Shown: in pieces, positions 35,958 through 46,676 of the stretch
Position numbering within the stretch: position 1 is the stretch's first letter
Layout: every line of letters starts with the position of its first letter
NCBI GenBank assembly: GCA_022450705.1
Contig: JAKUPP010000006.1
Coordinates: 1 to 47,951, forward strand
DNA: 47,951 nucleotides
Reading direction: 5' to 3'
Source: Alphaproteobacteria bacterium
GTDB taxonomy: Bacteria; Pseudomonadota; Alphaproteobacteria; GCA-002720895
Position numbers and translations under genes: made by a program
The notes under the pieces: generated by a model
The model's input: only the letters and a program-made list of their open reading frames with translations
What the model was told of the DNA's origin: nothing
The model's database searches: none

Positions 35958-36665
35958 TTATGAATTTTGTTTTTTTCTACAAGAAAAAATGACCGCAACT
36001 CCAAAACTAAGATTATAATAATTAATTTTGTAAAACTTTTTTAAGTTTAAAATTTTACAAATTTCTTTTTGTGAAGGGAATTTTTTTATGCTTTCGATTA
36101 AATATTCATATGCTTCTTTATTACCGGCAATCTTTTTACCTATCATGGGTATAAAATTATCAGAATAAATTTTGTAAATAGTATTTATTGCTAAATTATC
36201 TACTTTACCAAATTCTAAACAAAGAAACTGACCATTTTTTTTTAACACTCTACTGATTTCATTTAAAGTTATATTTAGATTCTCGACATTTCTTAAACTA
36301 AAAGACATTGTCACTAAATCAAATGTATTATTTTTAAATGGTAATTTTTCTCCATACGATGCTAACCAGACTAAATTTTTTGATTTTAATTTTTTAAGTC
36401 CATAATTCATCATTTCTATATTTGGATCTACTAAACAACCTAGGTAATTATTATGAAAAGAAGGTTTTTTCATGATTTCATTAAAAATATCACCTGTTCC
36501 ACATCCAAGATCTAAAATAATATTTTTTTTTTTTGATTTTAATTCTATTAAATCGACAAATTTTTTTTTCCAGTTTCTATGTAATCCAAAACTCATTAAA
36601 TCATTCATTAAATCATATTTACTGGCTACACTTTCAAAAATTTTATTTATATTTTCTTTTTTCAT
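35958..36665 (-). CDS. ubiE: UbiE, ubiquinone/menaquinone C-methyltransferase
   Basis: A 235-residue SAM methyltransferase of ubiquinone synthesis. Seen: the family start VASKYDLMNDLMSFGLHRNWKK, SAM loop ILDLGCGTGDIF (about residues 50-61), VTMSFSLRNVENL, and the ending YYNLSFGVAVIFSCRK. Complete. Divergent from rpsT. A TATAAT at 36706-36701 on the minus strand could be its -10, without a clear -35. Confidence 0.94.
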   Translation of the reverse strand: MKKENINKIFESVASKYDLMNDLMSFGLHRNWKKKFVDLIELKSKKKNIILDLGCGTGDIFNEIMKKPSFHNNYLGCLVDPNIEMMNYGLKKLKSKNLVWLASYGEKLPFKNNTFDLVTMSFSLRNVENLNITLNEISRVLKKNGQFLCLEFGKVDNLAINTIYKIYSDNFIPMIGKKIAGNKEAYEYLIESIKKFPSQKEICKILNLKKFYKINYYNLSFGVAVIFSCRKKQNS

Positions 36666-36737
36666 TTTTCTATTTCTTTATTTTTTTTATTTAATTTAAA
36701 ATTATAGTTTTAAATATGAAAAAAAATTTAAAAAATG

Positions 36738-36766
36738 TTGGATTATTTTATAATTTTGTTTATAAG
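36738..36766 (+). promoter_or_regulatory. Sigma70-type promoter of rpsT
   Basis: TTGGAT (36738-36743), 17-base spacer, TATAAG (36761-36766), 27 bases before the rpsT ATG. Good spacing and position in the ubiE/rpsT divergent gap (36666-36793). Confidence 0.55.
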
Positions 36767-36793
36767 TGATTAAATATTTTTTTTATTAATTTT

Positions 36794-37054
36794 ATGCCTA
36801 TTACAAAGTCAGCTAAAAAAAGAGCAAGACAAGAAAAAATTAGAAATGCTAGAAACAAAGCAATTTCTATGAAAGCTAAAAAGAATATAAAAACACTTTT
36901 AGAGTTTATAGTTAAAAAAGATAAAAAAAAATCTCAGGAACTTTTTAAAATTTGTCAAAAACAGTTAACCAAGACTGGAAACCGTGGAATTTTAAAAAAA
37001 AAAAAGATTTCGAGAAAAATTTCATCCTTAAATAAGCAAATTAAAGCAATATAA
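36794..37054 (+). CDS. rpsT: Ribosomal protein S20
   Basis: An 86-residue basic 30S protein. Seen: the family start SAKKRARQEKIRNARNKA and the ending GILKKKKISRKISSLNKQIK. Complete. It has its own promoter (36738-36766) and a hairpin terminator (37069-37111). rpsT upstream of dnaA is a common alphaproteobacterial arrangement, with mutM usually upstream of rpsT but not here. Confidence 0.95.
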   Translation: MPITKSAKKRARQEKIRNARNKAISMKAKKNIKTLLEFIVKKDKKKSQELFKICQKQLTKTGNRGILKKKKISRKISSLNKQIKAI

Positions 37055-37068
37055 GACGATTCTTACCG

Positions 37069-37111
37069 TGTTGTATTTTTGCAACAGCAATATTTTATTT
37101 TTTTTTTTTTA
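37069..37111 (+). terminator. Intrinsic terminator after rpsT
   Basis: TGTTGTA (37069-37075), loop TTTT, TGCAACA (37080-37086) make a 7-bp stem with one G-U pair, followed by an almost pure T stretch to 37111. It lies 15 bases after the rpsT stop and isolates rpsT from dnaA. Confidence 0.65.
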
Positions 37112-37280
37112 AATTTAAATTTAGCTAATCTATTTAAAAAAAAATATAATTAGTTACACATAAAAATTGTGTCGGGGGTTATGCTGAAGACTAAACTTTA
37201 AATATCAGTTTGCTTATATATGATTCAATTAATTATATTATTCATAGCAAAATAGGTATTCCCCAAATTTCTTATCTAAT
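37112..37280. other. dnaA leader region with a G-rich island
   Basis: 169 bases between the rpsT terminator and dnaA. It holds a small inverted repeat ACACA-N7-TGTGT (37156-37172), then an unusually G-rich patch with GGGGG (37174-37178), a promoter candidate and one DnaA-box-like TTATTCATA (37238-37246, one mismatch to TTATNCACA). There is no cluster of boxes, so I do not call an origin. Most likely it is the dnaA promoter and leader. Confidence 0.4.
37210..37239 (+). promoter_or_regulatory. Candidate dnaA promoter
   Basis: TTGCTT (37210-37215), 18-base spacer, TATATT (37234-37239), 41 bases before the dnaA ATG. The DnaA-box-like TTATTCATA overlaps the -10, so autorepression by DnaA is possible. 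Moderate match only. Confidence 0.4.
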
Positions 37281-38636
37281 ATGAAAAGTATAAAAAAAAA
37301 CATAGAATCGGATGAAATTATTTGGTCTAACCTAAAATTACGCTTGAAAGAAATATATGGAGAGGCTGAGTATTCTAATTGGCTCAAATTATTAACATTT
37401 AGTAAGATAGAAAAAGATGTAATAGTTTTTTACGCTCCAACTAAGTTTATGTGCGATTGGATACTCTCACATTACGGAAAAAAAATATTATCATTGTGGA
37501 TAGAAAAAAATAAATCAATAAAAGATATATCCGTACATGTTTATAACGATAAAGAATCCAAGGAAAAAAACGAGAATTTCAAAAAAACTAATATTAAATC
37601 AGATACAGACGAGTTTGAAAATAACCTAGATCCAAGATTTACATTTAAAGATTTTGTAGTAGGTAAATCAAATGAACTTGCATTTTCAGCATGTAGAAGA
37701 GTTGCAGATTCTGAAGACGTTCCCTTTAATCCTTTGTTTTTGTATGGGGGAGTTGGTTTAGGTAAAACTCATTTAATGCATGCAATAGCTTGGCAAAGAA
37801 AGAAACTAAACCCTAAATTAAAAATTTTATATTTGTCAGCTGAAAAATTTATGTACGAATTTATAAAAGCTCTTAGATTGAAAAATACGGTTACTTTTAA
37901 AGAACAATTTAGATCTGTTAATTTATTAATGATAGATGACGTTCAATTTATTATAGGTAAAGAATCAACACAAGAAGAATTTTTTCATACTTTTAATGCA
38001 TTAGCTGACCAAAATAGACAAATGGTAATTTCTGCTGACAAATCCCCTTCAGACCTTGAGGGATTAGAGGAAAGATTGAGATCAAGACTTGGCTGGGGTT
38101 TAGTAGCAGACATTCATCCAACTACATACGAATTAAGATTAAGTATAATTGAAGCAAAAATTGAAAAATATAATATTGATTTATCAAAAGATGTAATAGA
38201 ATTTTTGGCACATAAAATAACATCTAGTGTGCGGGAACTTGAAGGTGCATTAACTAGATTAGCTGCCCATGTAACTCTAGTTGGAAGAAATGTTGATTTA
38301 GAAATTGCCGAAGATTTACTACAAGATTTATTACGAGCAAGCGATAGAAGAACCACAATTGATCAGATACAAAAAAAAGTTGCAGAACATTTTAATGTCA
38401 AAATATCAGATATGCATTCAGCCAGAAGATCTAGAACTGTTGCTAGACCAAGACAAATAGCTATGTTTTTATCTAAAAATTTAACTACAAGATCACTTCC
38501 CGAAATAGGTAGAAAATTCGGTGGAAGAGATCATACAACAGTAATTCATGCTATAAAAAAAATACAAGAATTAGTAAAAAACGATTCAAGTCTGTCAGAA
38601 GATATAGAAATTTTAACCCGTTCTTTACAAAGTTAG
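37281..38636 (+). CDS. dnaA: DnaA, chromosomal replication initiator
   Basis: A 451-residue AAA+ initiator. Seen: N-terminal DnaB-interaction domain (WSNLKLRLKEIYGEAEYSNW), linker (about 95-115), Walker A GGVGLGKTH (about residues 156-164), Walker B LLMIDDVQF, and the C-terminal DNA-binding domain with the DnaA signature GGRDHTTVIHA (about 413-423). Complete. It starts the dnaA-dnaN-recF-gyrB replication block. Confidence 0.98.
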   Translation: MKSIKKNIESDEIIWSNLKLRLKEIYGEAEYSNWLKLLTFSKIEKDVIVFYAPTKFMCDWILSHYGKKILSLWIEKNKSIKDISVHVYNDKESKEKNENFKKTNIKSDTDEFENNLDPRFTFKDFVVGKSNELAFSACRRVADSEDVPFNPLFLYGGVGLGKTHLMHAIAWQRKKLNPKLKILYLSAEKFMYEFIKALRLKNTVTFKEQFRSVNLLMIDDVQFIIGKESTQEEFFHTFNALADQNRQMVISADKSPSDLEGLEERLRSRLGWGLVADIHPTTYELRLSIIEAKIEKYNIDLSKDVIEFLAHKITSSVRELEGALTRLAAHVTLVGRNVDLEIAEDLLQDLLRASDRRTTIDQIQKKVAEHFNVKISDMHSARRSRTVARPRQIAMFLSKNLTTRSLPEIGRKFGGRDHTTVIHAIKKIQELVKNDSSLSEDIEILTRSLQS

Positions 38637-38655
38637 AATTTTTTTTTACTTAAAA

Positions 38656-38667
38656 AACTGTTATAAT
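38656..38667 (+). promoter_or_regulatory. Extended -10 promoter of dnaN
   Basis: TG-T-TATAAT (38659-38667), a perfect extended -10, lies 14 bases before the dnaN ATG in a 45-base gap. There is no good -35, as allowed for extended -10 promoters. The transcript leader would be very short. Confidence 0.45.
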
Positions 38668-38681
38668 AACATTCTAAATTA

Positions 38682-39809
38682 ATGAAATTACAATTGACGA
38701 AATCTAATTTTGTGAAATCACTTTCCTTCGTACAGAATATTGTTGAAAGTAAAGGGTCAATTCCCATTTTAGCAAATGTTTTGCTTGAAGCAAAACAAGG
38801 GAGATTAAATTTATCTGCAACTGATATGGATATAACAATTTATGATAAAATTAAAATAAATAATATTGAAGCTGAAGGGTCAACTAGCGTACCAGCGCAT
38901 ACTTTGTATAATGTAATAAAAGAGCTTCCAGATGATAATCCAATTGATTTGAGTTACGATCAGAATAGTAAAAAGCTACATTTGATGTCATCTAAATCAA
39001 AATTTGTTTTTTCATGTCTTACAAAAGATGAATTTCCAATTTCTTCAAATGAAAATTTTAAAATAAGCTTTGATTTAAAATCAGATATTCTGAGAGAAAT
39101 AATAGACAAGACGTATTTTGCTTCTTCTAATGAAGAAACAAGATATTATTTGAACGGCCTTTATATACATACTACCTCAGAAAATAATAAAAATTATTTA
39201 AGAGCCGTTGCAACTGATGGACATAGACTTGCGCAATATCAAATAAGCACTCCTCCTACAATTGCTAAAAACAATTTTGGCGTAATAGTTCCGAAGAAAT
39301 TGGTTTTTGAATTAAGAAAATTAATAGACGATATAAAAGATGGAATAAAAATTGATTTATCAGATAGGAAAATAAGATTTTCTTTTAATGAAACAGTAAT
39401 AGTGTCAAAATTAATTGATGGTAAATTTCCTGATTATGAGAAAGTAATACCTAAAAATACAAGCAATGCTTTTTCTATAAATAGAAAAAAATTTCTAGAA
39501 TCTGTTAATAGAATATCAACAATTTCATCAGAAAAATCAAAAGCAATTAAATTAAATTTAAATAAAGATAAAATAACAATATCTGCAAGCAATTTAGAAG
39601 AGGGAGGAAGTGGAGTTGAAGAAATAAATATAAAATATAGTGGTCCAAGTTTAGATATAGGATTTAATTCTAGTTATCTTAAAGAAATAATGAGTCAATT
39701 TACACTAGAGGAAATTACTATATTATTTTCAGATTCTACTGCACCTACAATTATTAAAGATACTTCTAAGTCTGAAAGTCTATATGTTTTAATGCCTATG
39801 AGAGTATAA
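38682..39809 (+). CDS. dnaN: DNA polymerase III beta subunit (sliding clamp)
   Basis: A 375-residue clamp that tethers the polymerase to DNA. Seen: SFVQNIVESKGSIPILANVLLEA, ATDMDITIYDKI, LRAVATDGHRLAQYQI (about residues 170-185), FPDYEKVIPK and the C-terminal YVLMPMRV, all diagnostic. Complete. It has its own extended -10 promoter. recF begins immediately after the stop. Confidence 0.98.
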   Translation: MKLQLTKSNFVKSLSFVQNIVESKGSIPILANVLLEAKQGRLNLSATDMDITIYDKIKINNIEAEGSTSVPAHTLYNVIKELPDDNPIDLSYDQNSKKLHLMSSKSKFVFSCLTKDEFPISSNENFKISFDLKSDILREIIDKTYFASSNEETRYYLNGLYIHTTSENNKNYLRAVATDGHRLAQYQISTPPTIAKNNFGVIVPKKLVFELRKLIDDIKDGIKIDLSDRKIRFSFNETVIVSKLIDGKFPDYEKVIPKNTSNAFSINRKKFLESVNRISTISSEKSKAIKLNLNKDKITISASNLEEGGSGVEEINIKYSGPSLDIGFNSSYLKEIMSQFTLEEITILFSDSTAPTIIKDTSKSESLYVLMPMRV

Positions 39810-39815
39810 GTGTTT

Positions 39816-40976
39816 ATGAAATTAAGATCTGTTTATTTAGAAAATTTTAGATCTTATGAAAAATTAAATATAGAAATCAAAAATTTTAAATATGTTATCT
39901 TAACTGGAAAAAACGGTATAGGAAAAACAAATATACTTGAAGCTATATCATTCTTATCTCCTGGGAAAGGTTTCAGAAATAGCAGATTAGATGAAGTTAT
40001 AAACAATAATTCAAACTCAAACCAAAGTTCTATCTTTTTCATAATTGAAAAAGAAAACCAGAAAAATGAAATTGGAGTAGGTTTTACAAAAGAAAATGTT
40101 GATAATAAATTTCAAGGAAGAAAAATAATCCACTTAAATGGAAAAAAATTAAAAAGACAAAGTGATTTACCTAACCTAGTTTCTTTAATTTGGTTAACTC
40201 CAGAAATGGATATCTTTTTTAGAACAAATTCGTTATTTAGAAGAAAGTTTGTTGATAGATGTATCTTTAATTTGAAGCCTGAATATTTAGATAATTTAAA
40301 AATTTATGAGAAAAATTTAAATGAAAGAAATAAAATATTAAAAGATATATCTACAAAAAATCTTTGTTACATAGAGGGTAAAAATGTTGAAAAAGATTTA
40401 TGGCTGAAAAAAATAGAAGAAAAATTAGTTAATGAAGGAATAAAAATTTTGGAGGAAAGAATTAAATTTTCAAATGATTTTAATTCTATATCAAATAATT
40501 CTAAAAGTTTTCCAAAAATAAATATTTCATTAGTTGGCGATATAGAAAATCTTTTATTAACTGAAAAATTAGATTCAGTTAAAGGAATGTATATTCAAAA
40601 ATTGCAAAGTAGCAGAAGAATAGATTCTATAAAAGGAAGTATTTCATGTGGTCCAAATAAAAGCGATTTAAAAGTTGTTTTTTTAAAAAAAAAACTATTA
40701 GCTGAAAAATGTTCGACTGGAGAACAAAAAATTATTTTAATATCTTTAATTATTCAATTTTGTAAATTAATGAATAATAAAGGAAATTTTCCAATTCTTT
40801 TATTAGATGAAATTGTAGCTCATTTAGATAGTAAAATTAAAGCTACATTATTCGAAGAACTACAAACTTTGAAAAACCAGGTTTGGATGTCAGGATCAGA
40901 TAAAAATCTTTTTTCTGACATAATTAATCAAAAAGAAGTAGTTAATTTAGAAATTGAAGATTTGTTAAAACAATAA
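39816..40976 (+). CDS. recF: RecF, recombination/replication repair ATPase
   Basis: A 386-residue SMC-like ABC ATPase that helps load RecA at gaps with RecO and RecR. Seen: LRSVYLENFRSYEKL start, Walker A GKNGIGKTNILEAI (about residues 33-46), SPGKGFR, the ABC signature STGEQKIILISL (about 298-309) and Walker B ILLLDEIVAHLD (about 328-339). I take ATG 39816 as start because the family begins MxLxxLxLxNFR; GTG 39810, abutting the dnaN stop, is the alternative. Neither has a clear ribosome-binding site. Confidence 0.95.
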   Translation: MKLRSVYLENFRSYEKLNIEIKNFKYVILTGKNGIGKTNILEAISFLSPGKGFRNSRLDEVINNNSNSNQSSIFFIIEKENQKNEIGVGFTKENVDNKFQGRKIIHLNGKKLKRQSDLPNLVSLIWLTPEMDIFFRTNSLFRRKFVDRCIFNLKPEYLDNLKIYEKNLNERNKILKDISTKNLCYIEGKNVEKDLWLKKIEEKLVNEGIKILEERIKFSNDFNSISNNSKSFPKINISLVGDIENLLLTEKLDSVKGMYIQKLQSSRRIDSIKGSISCGPNKSDLKVVFLKKKLLAEKCSTGEQKIILISLIIQFCKLMNNKGNFPILLLDEIVAHLDSKIKATLFEELQTLKNQVWMSGSDKNLFSDIINQKEVVNLEIEDLLKQ

Positions 40977-40979
40977 TAA

Positions 40980-43466
<2,487 letters not shown>

Positions 43467-43474
43467 TTTTTAAG

Positions 43475-44125
43475 ATGAATAAAAATTTTTTATATATAGC
43501 TATCATATTGTTTATAAGTCTATTTTTACCTAGATTTACTTATTCAGTAAATGAAGCAAAAGAAGATAACAAAGGAGGTGTAGAGTCCTTCGAAGATTTT
43601 GCGAGAGAAAAAAGACTAGGCTTTGATCAAAAGGAAAGAGACTCTATTCATATAACTAGACAGAGATTAATTAAAGCCATCGAAATGGGCAATCTAGAAA
43701 ATATTAAAAAATTTATACATGATAATGGTACAGATTTAAATTTTACTACTGTTCAAGATGGTACAAATCCGTTCGTACATGCATCCGCTATAAATAAAAT
43801 TGAATTAGTTAAATTTTTTTCTAGTGAAGTAGGTGTTAAAATTGATGTTACCGATGCTTTTGGAAACACTGCTTTAATGAAAGCATCTGAAAAAGGACAT
43901 GTAGAAATAGCAGAATATTTAATTAATAATGGATCTGATATTAATTTTCAAAATAAAGAAGGAATAACACCATTAATGGTAGCTGCAGAAAAAAATAATT
44001 TTTATGTATTTAAATTGTTGTTAGATAAAAATGCAGACACATCTAAGTCAGATTACACTGGAAGAACGATTAAAGAGATTGCAGAAAATAGTAGAGATAA
44101 AAGAATATTAAAATTATTAAATTAA
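43475..44125 (+). CDS. Secreted ankyrin-repeat protein
   Basis: A 216-residue protein with a signal peptide (about residues 1-26, hydrophobic IAIILFISLFLP) and about four ankyrin repeats from residue 70: AIEMGNLENIKKFIHDNG, then NKIELVKFF, FGNTALMKASEKGHVEIAEYL and EGITPLMVAAEKNNFYVFKLL. Ankyrins bind proteins; a periplasmic partner is likely but unknown. It is 8 bases after gyrB and may be read through from it, though no functional link is evident. It has no enzyme motif. Confidence 0.85.
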   Translation: MNKNFLYIAIILFISLFLPRFTYSVNEAKEDNKGGVESFEDFAREKRLGFDQKERDSIHITRQRLIKAIEMGNLENIKKFIHDNGTDLNFTTVQDGTNPFVHASAINKIELVKFFSSEVGVKIDVTDAFGNTALMKASEKGHVEIAEYLINNGSDINFQNKEGITPLMVAAEKNNFYVFKLLLDKNADTSKSDYTGRTIKEIAENSRDKRILKLLN

Positions 44126-44138
44126 AAATTTTTTAATT
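44120..44138. terminator. Possible bidirectional terminator between two convergent genes
   Basis: AATTAAAAA-T-TTTTTAATT is a perfect 9-bp inverted repeat spanning the stop of the ankyrin gene and reaching the stop of the membrane-protein gene. It is purely AT, so a chance palindrome cannot be excluded. Confidence 0.3.
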
Positions 44139-44538
44139 ATTCTTTAATTCTTTTATATCCTAAAACAAAAAGGGCAACAGTTAGTACAAAAATTATTGGA
44201 CCAGTATTTATTTCGTTATTACCAAATTCAATAAAAAAAATTGGATTATAAATAATTGCTATACCTGCGAAAATTCCAGCATAAACATTATCTTTTTCAT
44301 CAGAATAAAATTTATAAGTTAAAACTAGAGCGCTAACGAATAGATAAATTCTCAGTATTGCAAAATATAAAATCGGAACTGGAAGAAGTCCAACTAAAAG
44401 CAGAACCCCAGGTACAATAAAAAAATATGTTTGAGGATCTAATTTTAAAATTTTTAAACAGTATTTTTTAATTAAATCAAAATATTGGTTTAAATCTTTA
44501 ATATCAAAATTACTGTTATTTTCTTTTTTTTCTGCCAT
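44137..44538 (-). CDS. Small integral membrane protein, function unknown
   Basis: A 133-residue protein with a charged N-terminal 35 residues and about four hydrophobic segments (TYFFIVPGVLLLVGLL, LYFAILRIYLFVSALVL, IFAGIAIIYNPIFFI, GPIIFVLTVALFVLGY). The pattern LRIxxF...YNPIxPIxF resembles the uncharacterised DUF6804-type membrane proteins, from memory and at low certainty. It is divergent from gmhA across 75 bases. No enzymatic motif is visible and I do not assign a function. Confidence 0.65.
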   Translation of the reverse strand: MAEKKENNSNFDIKDLNQYFDLIKKYCLKILKLDPQTYFFIVPGVLLLVGLLPVPILYFAILRIYLFVSALVLTYKFYSDEKDNVYAGIFAGIAIIYNPIFFIEFGNNEINTGPIIFVLTVALFVLGYKRIKE

Positions 44539-44613
44539 AAGAAATATATAGTTTTATTTTTTAAACTACCTAACTAATAATACTAATATTATTAAATAAT
44601 TCAAAACTAAGAT

Positions 44614-45201
44614 ATGAGAAAATTAAATGTAAGAAAAATATTTGAAAATGAAATAAATGAACACATTTCAAGTATTGACTTTTTTTTAAAGAATCACTTT
44701 GATGAGTTTAATAATTTTTTAAATCTTGTAATTAAAACTCTAAAAAAAGGTAATAAAATAATTTTATTTGGAAATGGCGGTAGCGCATCTGACGCGCAAC
44801 ATATAGCTACAGAATTAGTTGTAAAATATAAAAAAAAAAGAAGATCTATTCCTGCAATTTCTTTATCAACTGATACTTCTGCGTTAACTGCTATTGGAAA
44901 CGATTTTTCATTTAATCAAATTTTTGCACGACAAATTGAATCTATCGGAAAACCAGGAGACATTGCTATTGGTATAACTACTTCAGGAAAAAGTGTAAAC
45001 GTAATTAATGCATTAAAATTAGCAAAAAAAAAAAAAATAAAGTCTATTATTTTAACAAAACAAAAATGTCCAAATAGAAAACAAATAGAAAAGTTTTCTG
45101 ATTTTATCCTTGGTGTCCCAGCTGAAGAAACATCTAGAATACAAGAACTTCACATTTTAGTAGGACATTTAATGTGTGCTGTTATAGATGAAGTTTTTTA
45201 G
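44614..45201 (+). CDS. gmhA: Phosphoheptose isomerase
   Basis: A 195-residue SIS-domain enzyme converting sedoheptulose 7-phosphate to D-glycero-D-manno-heptose 7-phosphate, the first step of LPS core heptose synthesis. Seen: GNGGSASDAQHIATELVVKY (about residues 52-71), LSTDTSALTAIGNDFSF, ITTSGKSVNVINAL and the catalytic-end block ETSRIQELHILVGH. Complete. A 13-A run (45024-45036) lies inside it. hldE follows after 8 bases, so the heptose genes are paired. Confidence 0.94.
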   Translation: MRKLNVRKIFENEINEHISSIDFFLKNHFDEFNNFLNLVIKTLKKGNKIILFGNGGSASDAQHIATELVVKYKKKRRSIPAISLSTDTSALTAIGNDFSFNQIFARQIESIGKPGDIAIGITTSGKSVNVINALKLAKKKKIKSIILTKQKCPNRKQIEKFSDFILGVPAEETSRIQELHILVGHLMCAVIDEVF

Positions 45202-45209
45202 TTAAAAAT

Positions 45210-46670
45210 ATGTCAAAGAAGATATCTGAAAATATTTTATCATTATTAAATTGTAAAGTTTTTTGTCTCGGCGATCTCATGTTAGATAAATATATAGTTG
45301 GAACTACAAATCGAATATCGCCTGAAGGGCCTATACCTGTTTTAGATATAAAAAAGGAAGTCGGAATGTTAGGTGGGGTTGGTAATGTTGTTAGAAATTT
45401 AAGTACATTAGCAACAGAAACTTATTTAGTTAGTTTGGTTGGAGATGATTTGGCTAGCAAAGAAGTAGAAAAAAAATTAAATAATATAAATGTTTATAAT
45501 AATTTAATTAAGGATCCTAGTAGACCAACAATTATCAAATCACGTTTTATAGCAAATAACCAACAAATACTTAGAGTTGATAAAGAAAAAATAACCTCAA
45601 TCAATAAAAAAATAGAAAAAAAGGTATATGAATTTTCAAAAAAACAAATTTTAAAAACCAATGCAGTTGTTATATCTGATTATAATAAAGGTTTAATAAC
45701 AGAAAATATTTTAAAAAAAATAATAAGTTTTGCAAAAATTCATAAGAAACCAATAATAGTTGATCCAAAAAGTTCAAACTTCTCAAAGTATAGAGGAGCT
45801 ACAATAATTACTCCAAATATTAAAGAATTAGAGGCTGTATTAAAAAAGAAAATAATTAATGAAAAACAAATTATTGATTTTTCTAGAAAATTAATTTCAA
45901 AATTTAATTTTAATTATTTGTTAGTAACTATGGGAAAATCTGGAATGATTTTAATTTCAAGAAAACAAAAAAAAATAGTAAAGTTAAAGGCAGAATCAGA
46001 AGAAGTTTTTGATGTTTCTGGTGCTGGCGATACAGTTGTATCTTATATAGCTGCAGGATTGGCTAGTTCATTAAAAATAGAAGAAGTTGTAGAAATTGCT
46101 AATTTAGCTGCTGGTGTTGTAGTAAATAAAACAGGAACATCAGTAGCTCATTTATCTGAAGTCTTGCTTTCTATTAATAAAAACAATTATCATTTGTCCA
46201 AAGTTATGGACTTTTCAGAAGCAAAAAAAATTATAAATTTTTGGCTAAATAAAAAAAATAAAATCGGTTTTACAAATGGTTGTTTTGATTACCTTCACCC
46301 TGGGCATATTTCTTTGTTTAAACAGGCAAAAAAAAAGTGTTCTAAATTAATAGTTGCGATAAATTCTGATAATTCTGTTGTAAAAAATAAAGGCCCTTTA
46401 AGACCAAAACAAAAATTAAATACAAGACTTCAAATTTTGAATTCAATCCCCTTTATTGACTTAATTATTGTTTTTTCTGATAAAACCCCTCTTAACATTA
46501 TTAAAAAAATTAAACCACATTTACTAATTAAAGGAAGTGATTATAGAGAAAGTCAAATTGTAGGTGCCAAAGAAGTCAAAAAATACGGGGGAAAAATTTT
46601 GAGAGCAAAAACATTAAAAAACTTTAGTTCATCTATTATTATTGATGAAATATTAAACACTTCTTTTTAA
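45210..46670 (+). CDS. hldE: HldE, bifunctional heptose kinase/adenylyltransferase
   Basis: A 486-residue ADP-heptose enzyme. N-terminal ribokinase-like domain (1-320): GDLMLDKYIVGTTNRISPEGPIPVL and the active-site DVSGAGDTVVSYIAA (about residues 268-282). C-terminal nucleotidyltransferase (about 345-486): TNGCFDYLHPGHISLFKQAK with the HxGH motif, and LIKGSDYRESQIVGA. Complete fusion form. It pairs with gmhA; gmhB and hldD are not in the window. Its stop overlaps the convergent gene in TTAA. Confidence 0.95.
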   Translation: MSKKISENILSLLNCKVFCLGDLMLDKYIVGTTNRISPEGPIPVLDIKKEVGMLGGVGNVVRNLSTLATETYLVSLVGDDLASKEVEKKLNNINVYNNLIKDPSRPTIIKSRFIANNQQILRVDKEKITSINKKIEKKVYEFSKKQILKTNAVVISDYNKGLITENILKKIISFAKIHKKPIIVDPKSSNFSKYRGATIITPNIKELEAVLKKKIINEKQIIDFSRKLISKFNFNYLLVTMGKSGMILISRKQKKIVKLKAESEEVFDVSGAGDTVVSYIAAGLASSLKIEEVVEIANLAAGVVVNKTGTSVAHLSEVLLSINKNNYHLSKVMDFSEAKKIINFWLNKKNKIGFTNGCFDYLHPGHISLFKQAKKKCSKLIVAINSDNSVVKNKGPLRPKQKLNTRLQILNSIPFIDLIIVFSDKTPLNIIKKIKPHLLIKGSDYRESQIVGAKEVKKYGGKILRAKTLKNFSSSIIIDEILNTSF

Positions 46671-46676
46671 AAAGAA
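46661..46676. terminator. Palindrome centred on the shared hldE/asparaginase stops
   Basis: TTCTTTTTAAAAAGAA is a perfect 16-base palindrome centred on the shared TTAA (46667-46670) and followed by ATTTTTTC on the plus side. A U-rich trailing stretch makes it a candidate bidirectional terminator; with an AT-only core the hairpin is weak. Confidence 0.35.

Noticed and set aside
37055-37280. Replication origin upstream of dnaA
   Set aside because: Only one weak DnaA-box-like site (37238-37246). No cluster of boxes and no clear unwinding element distinguishable from the general AT richness.
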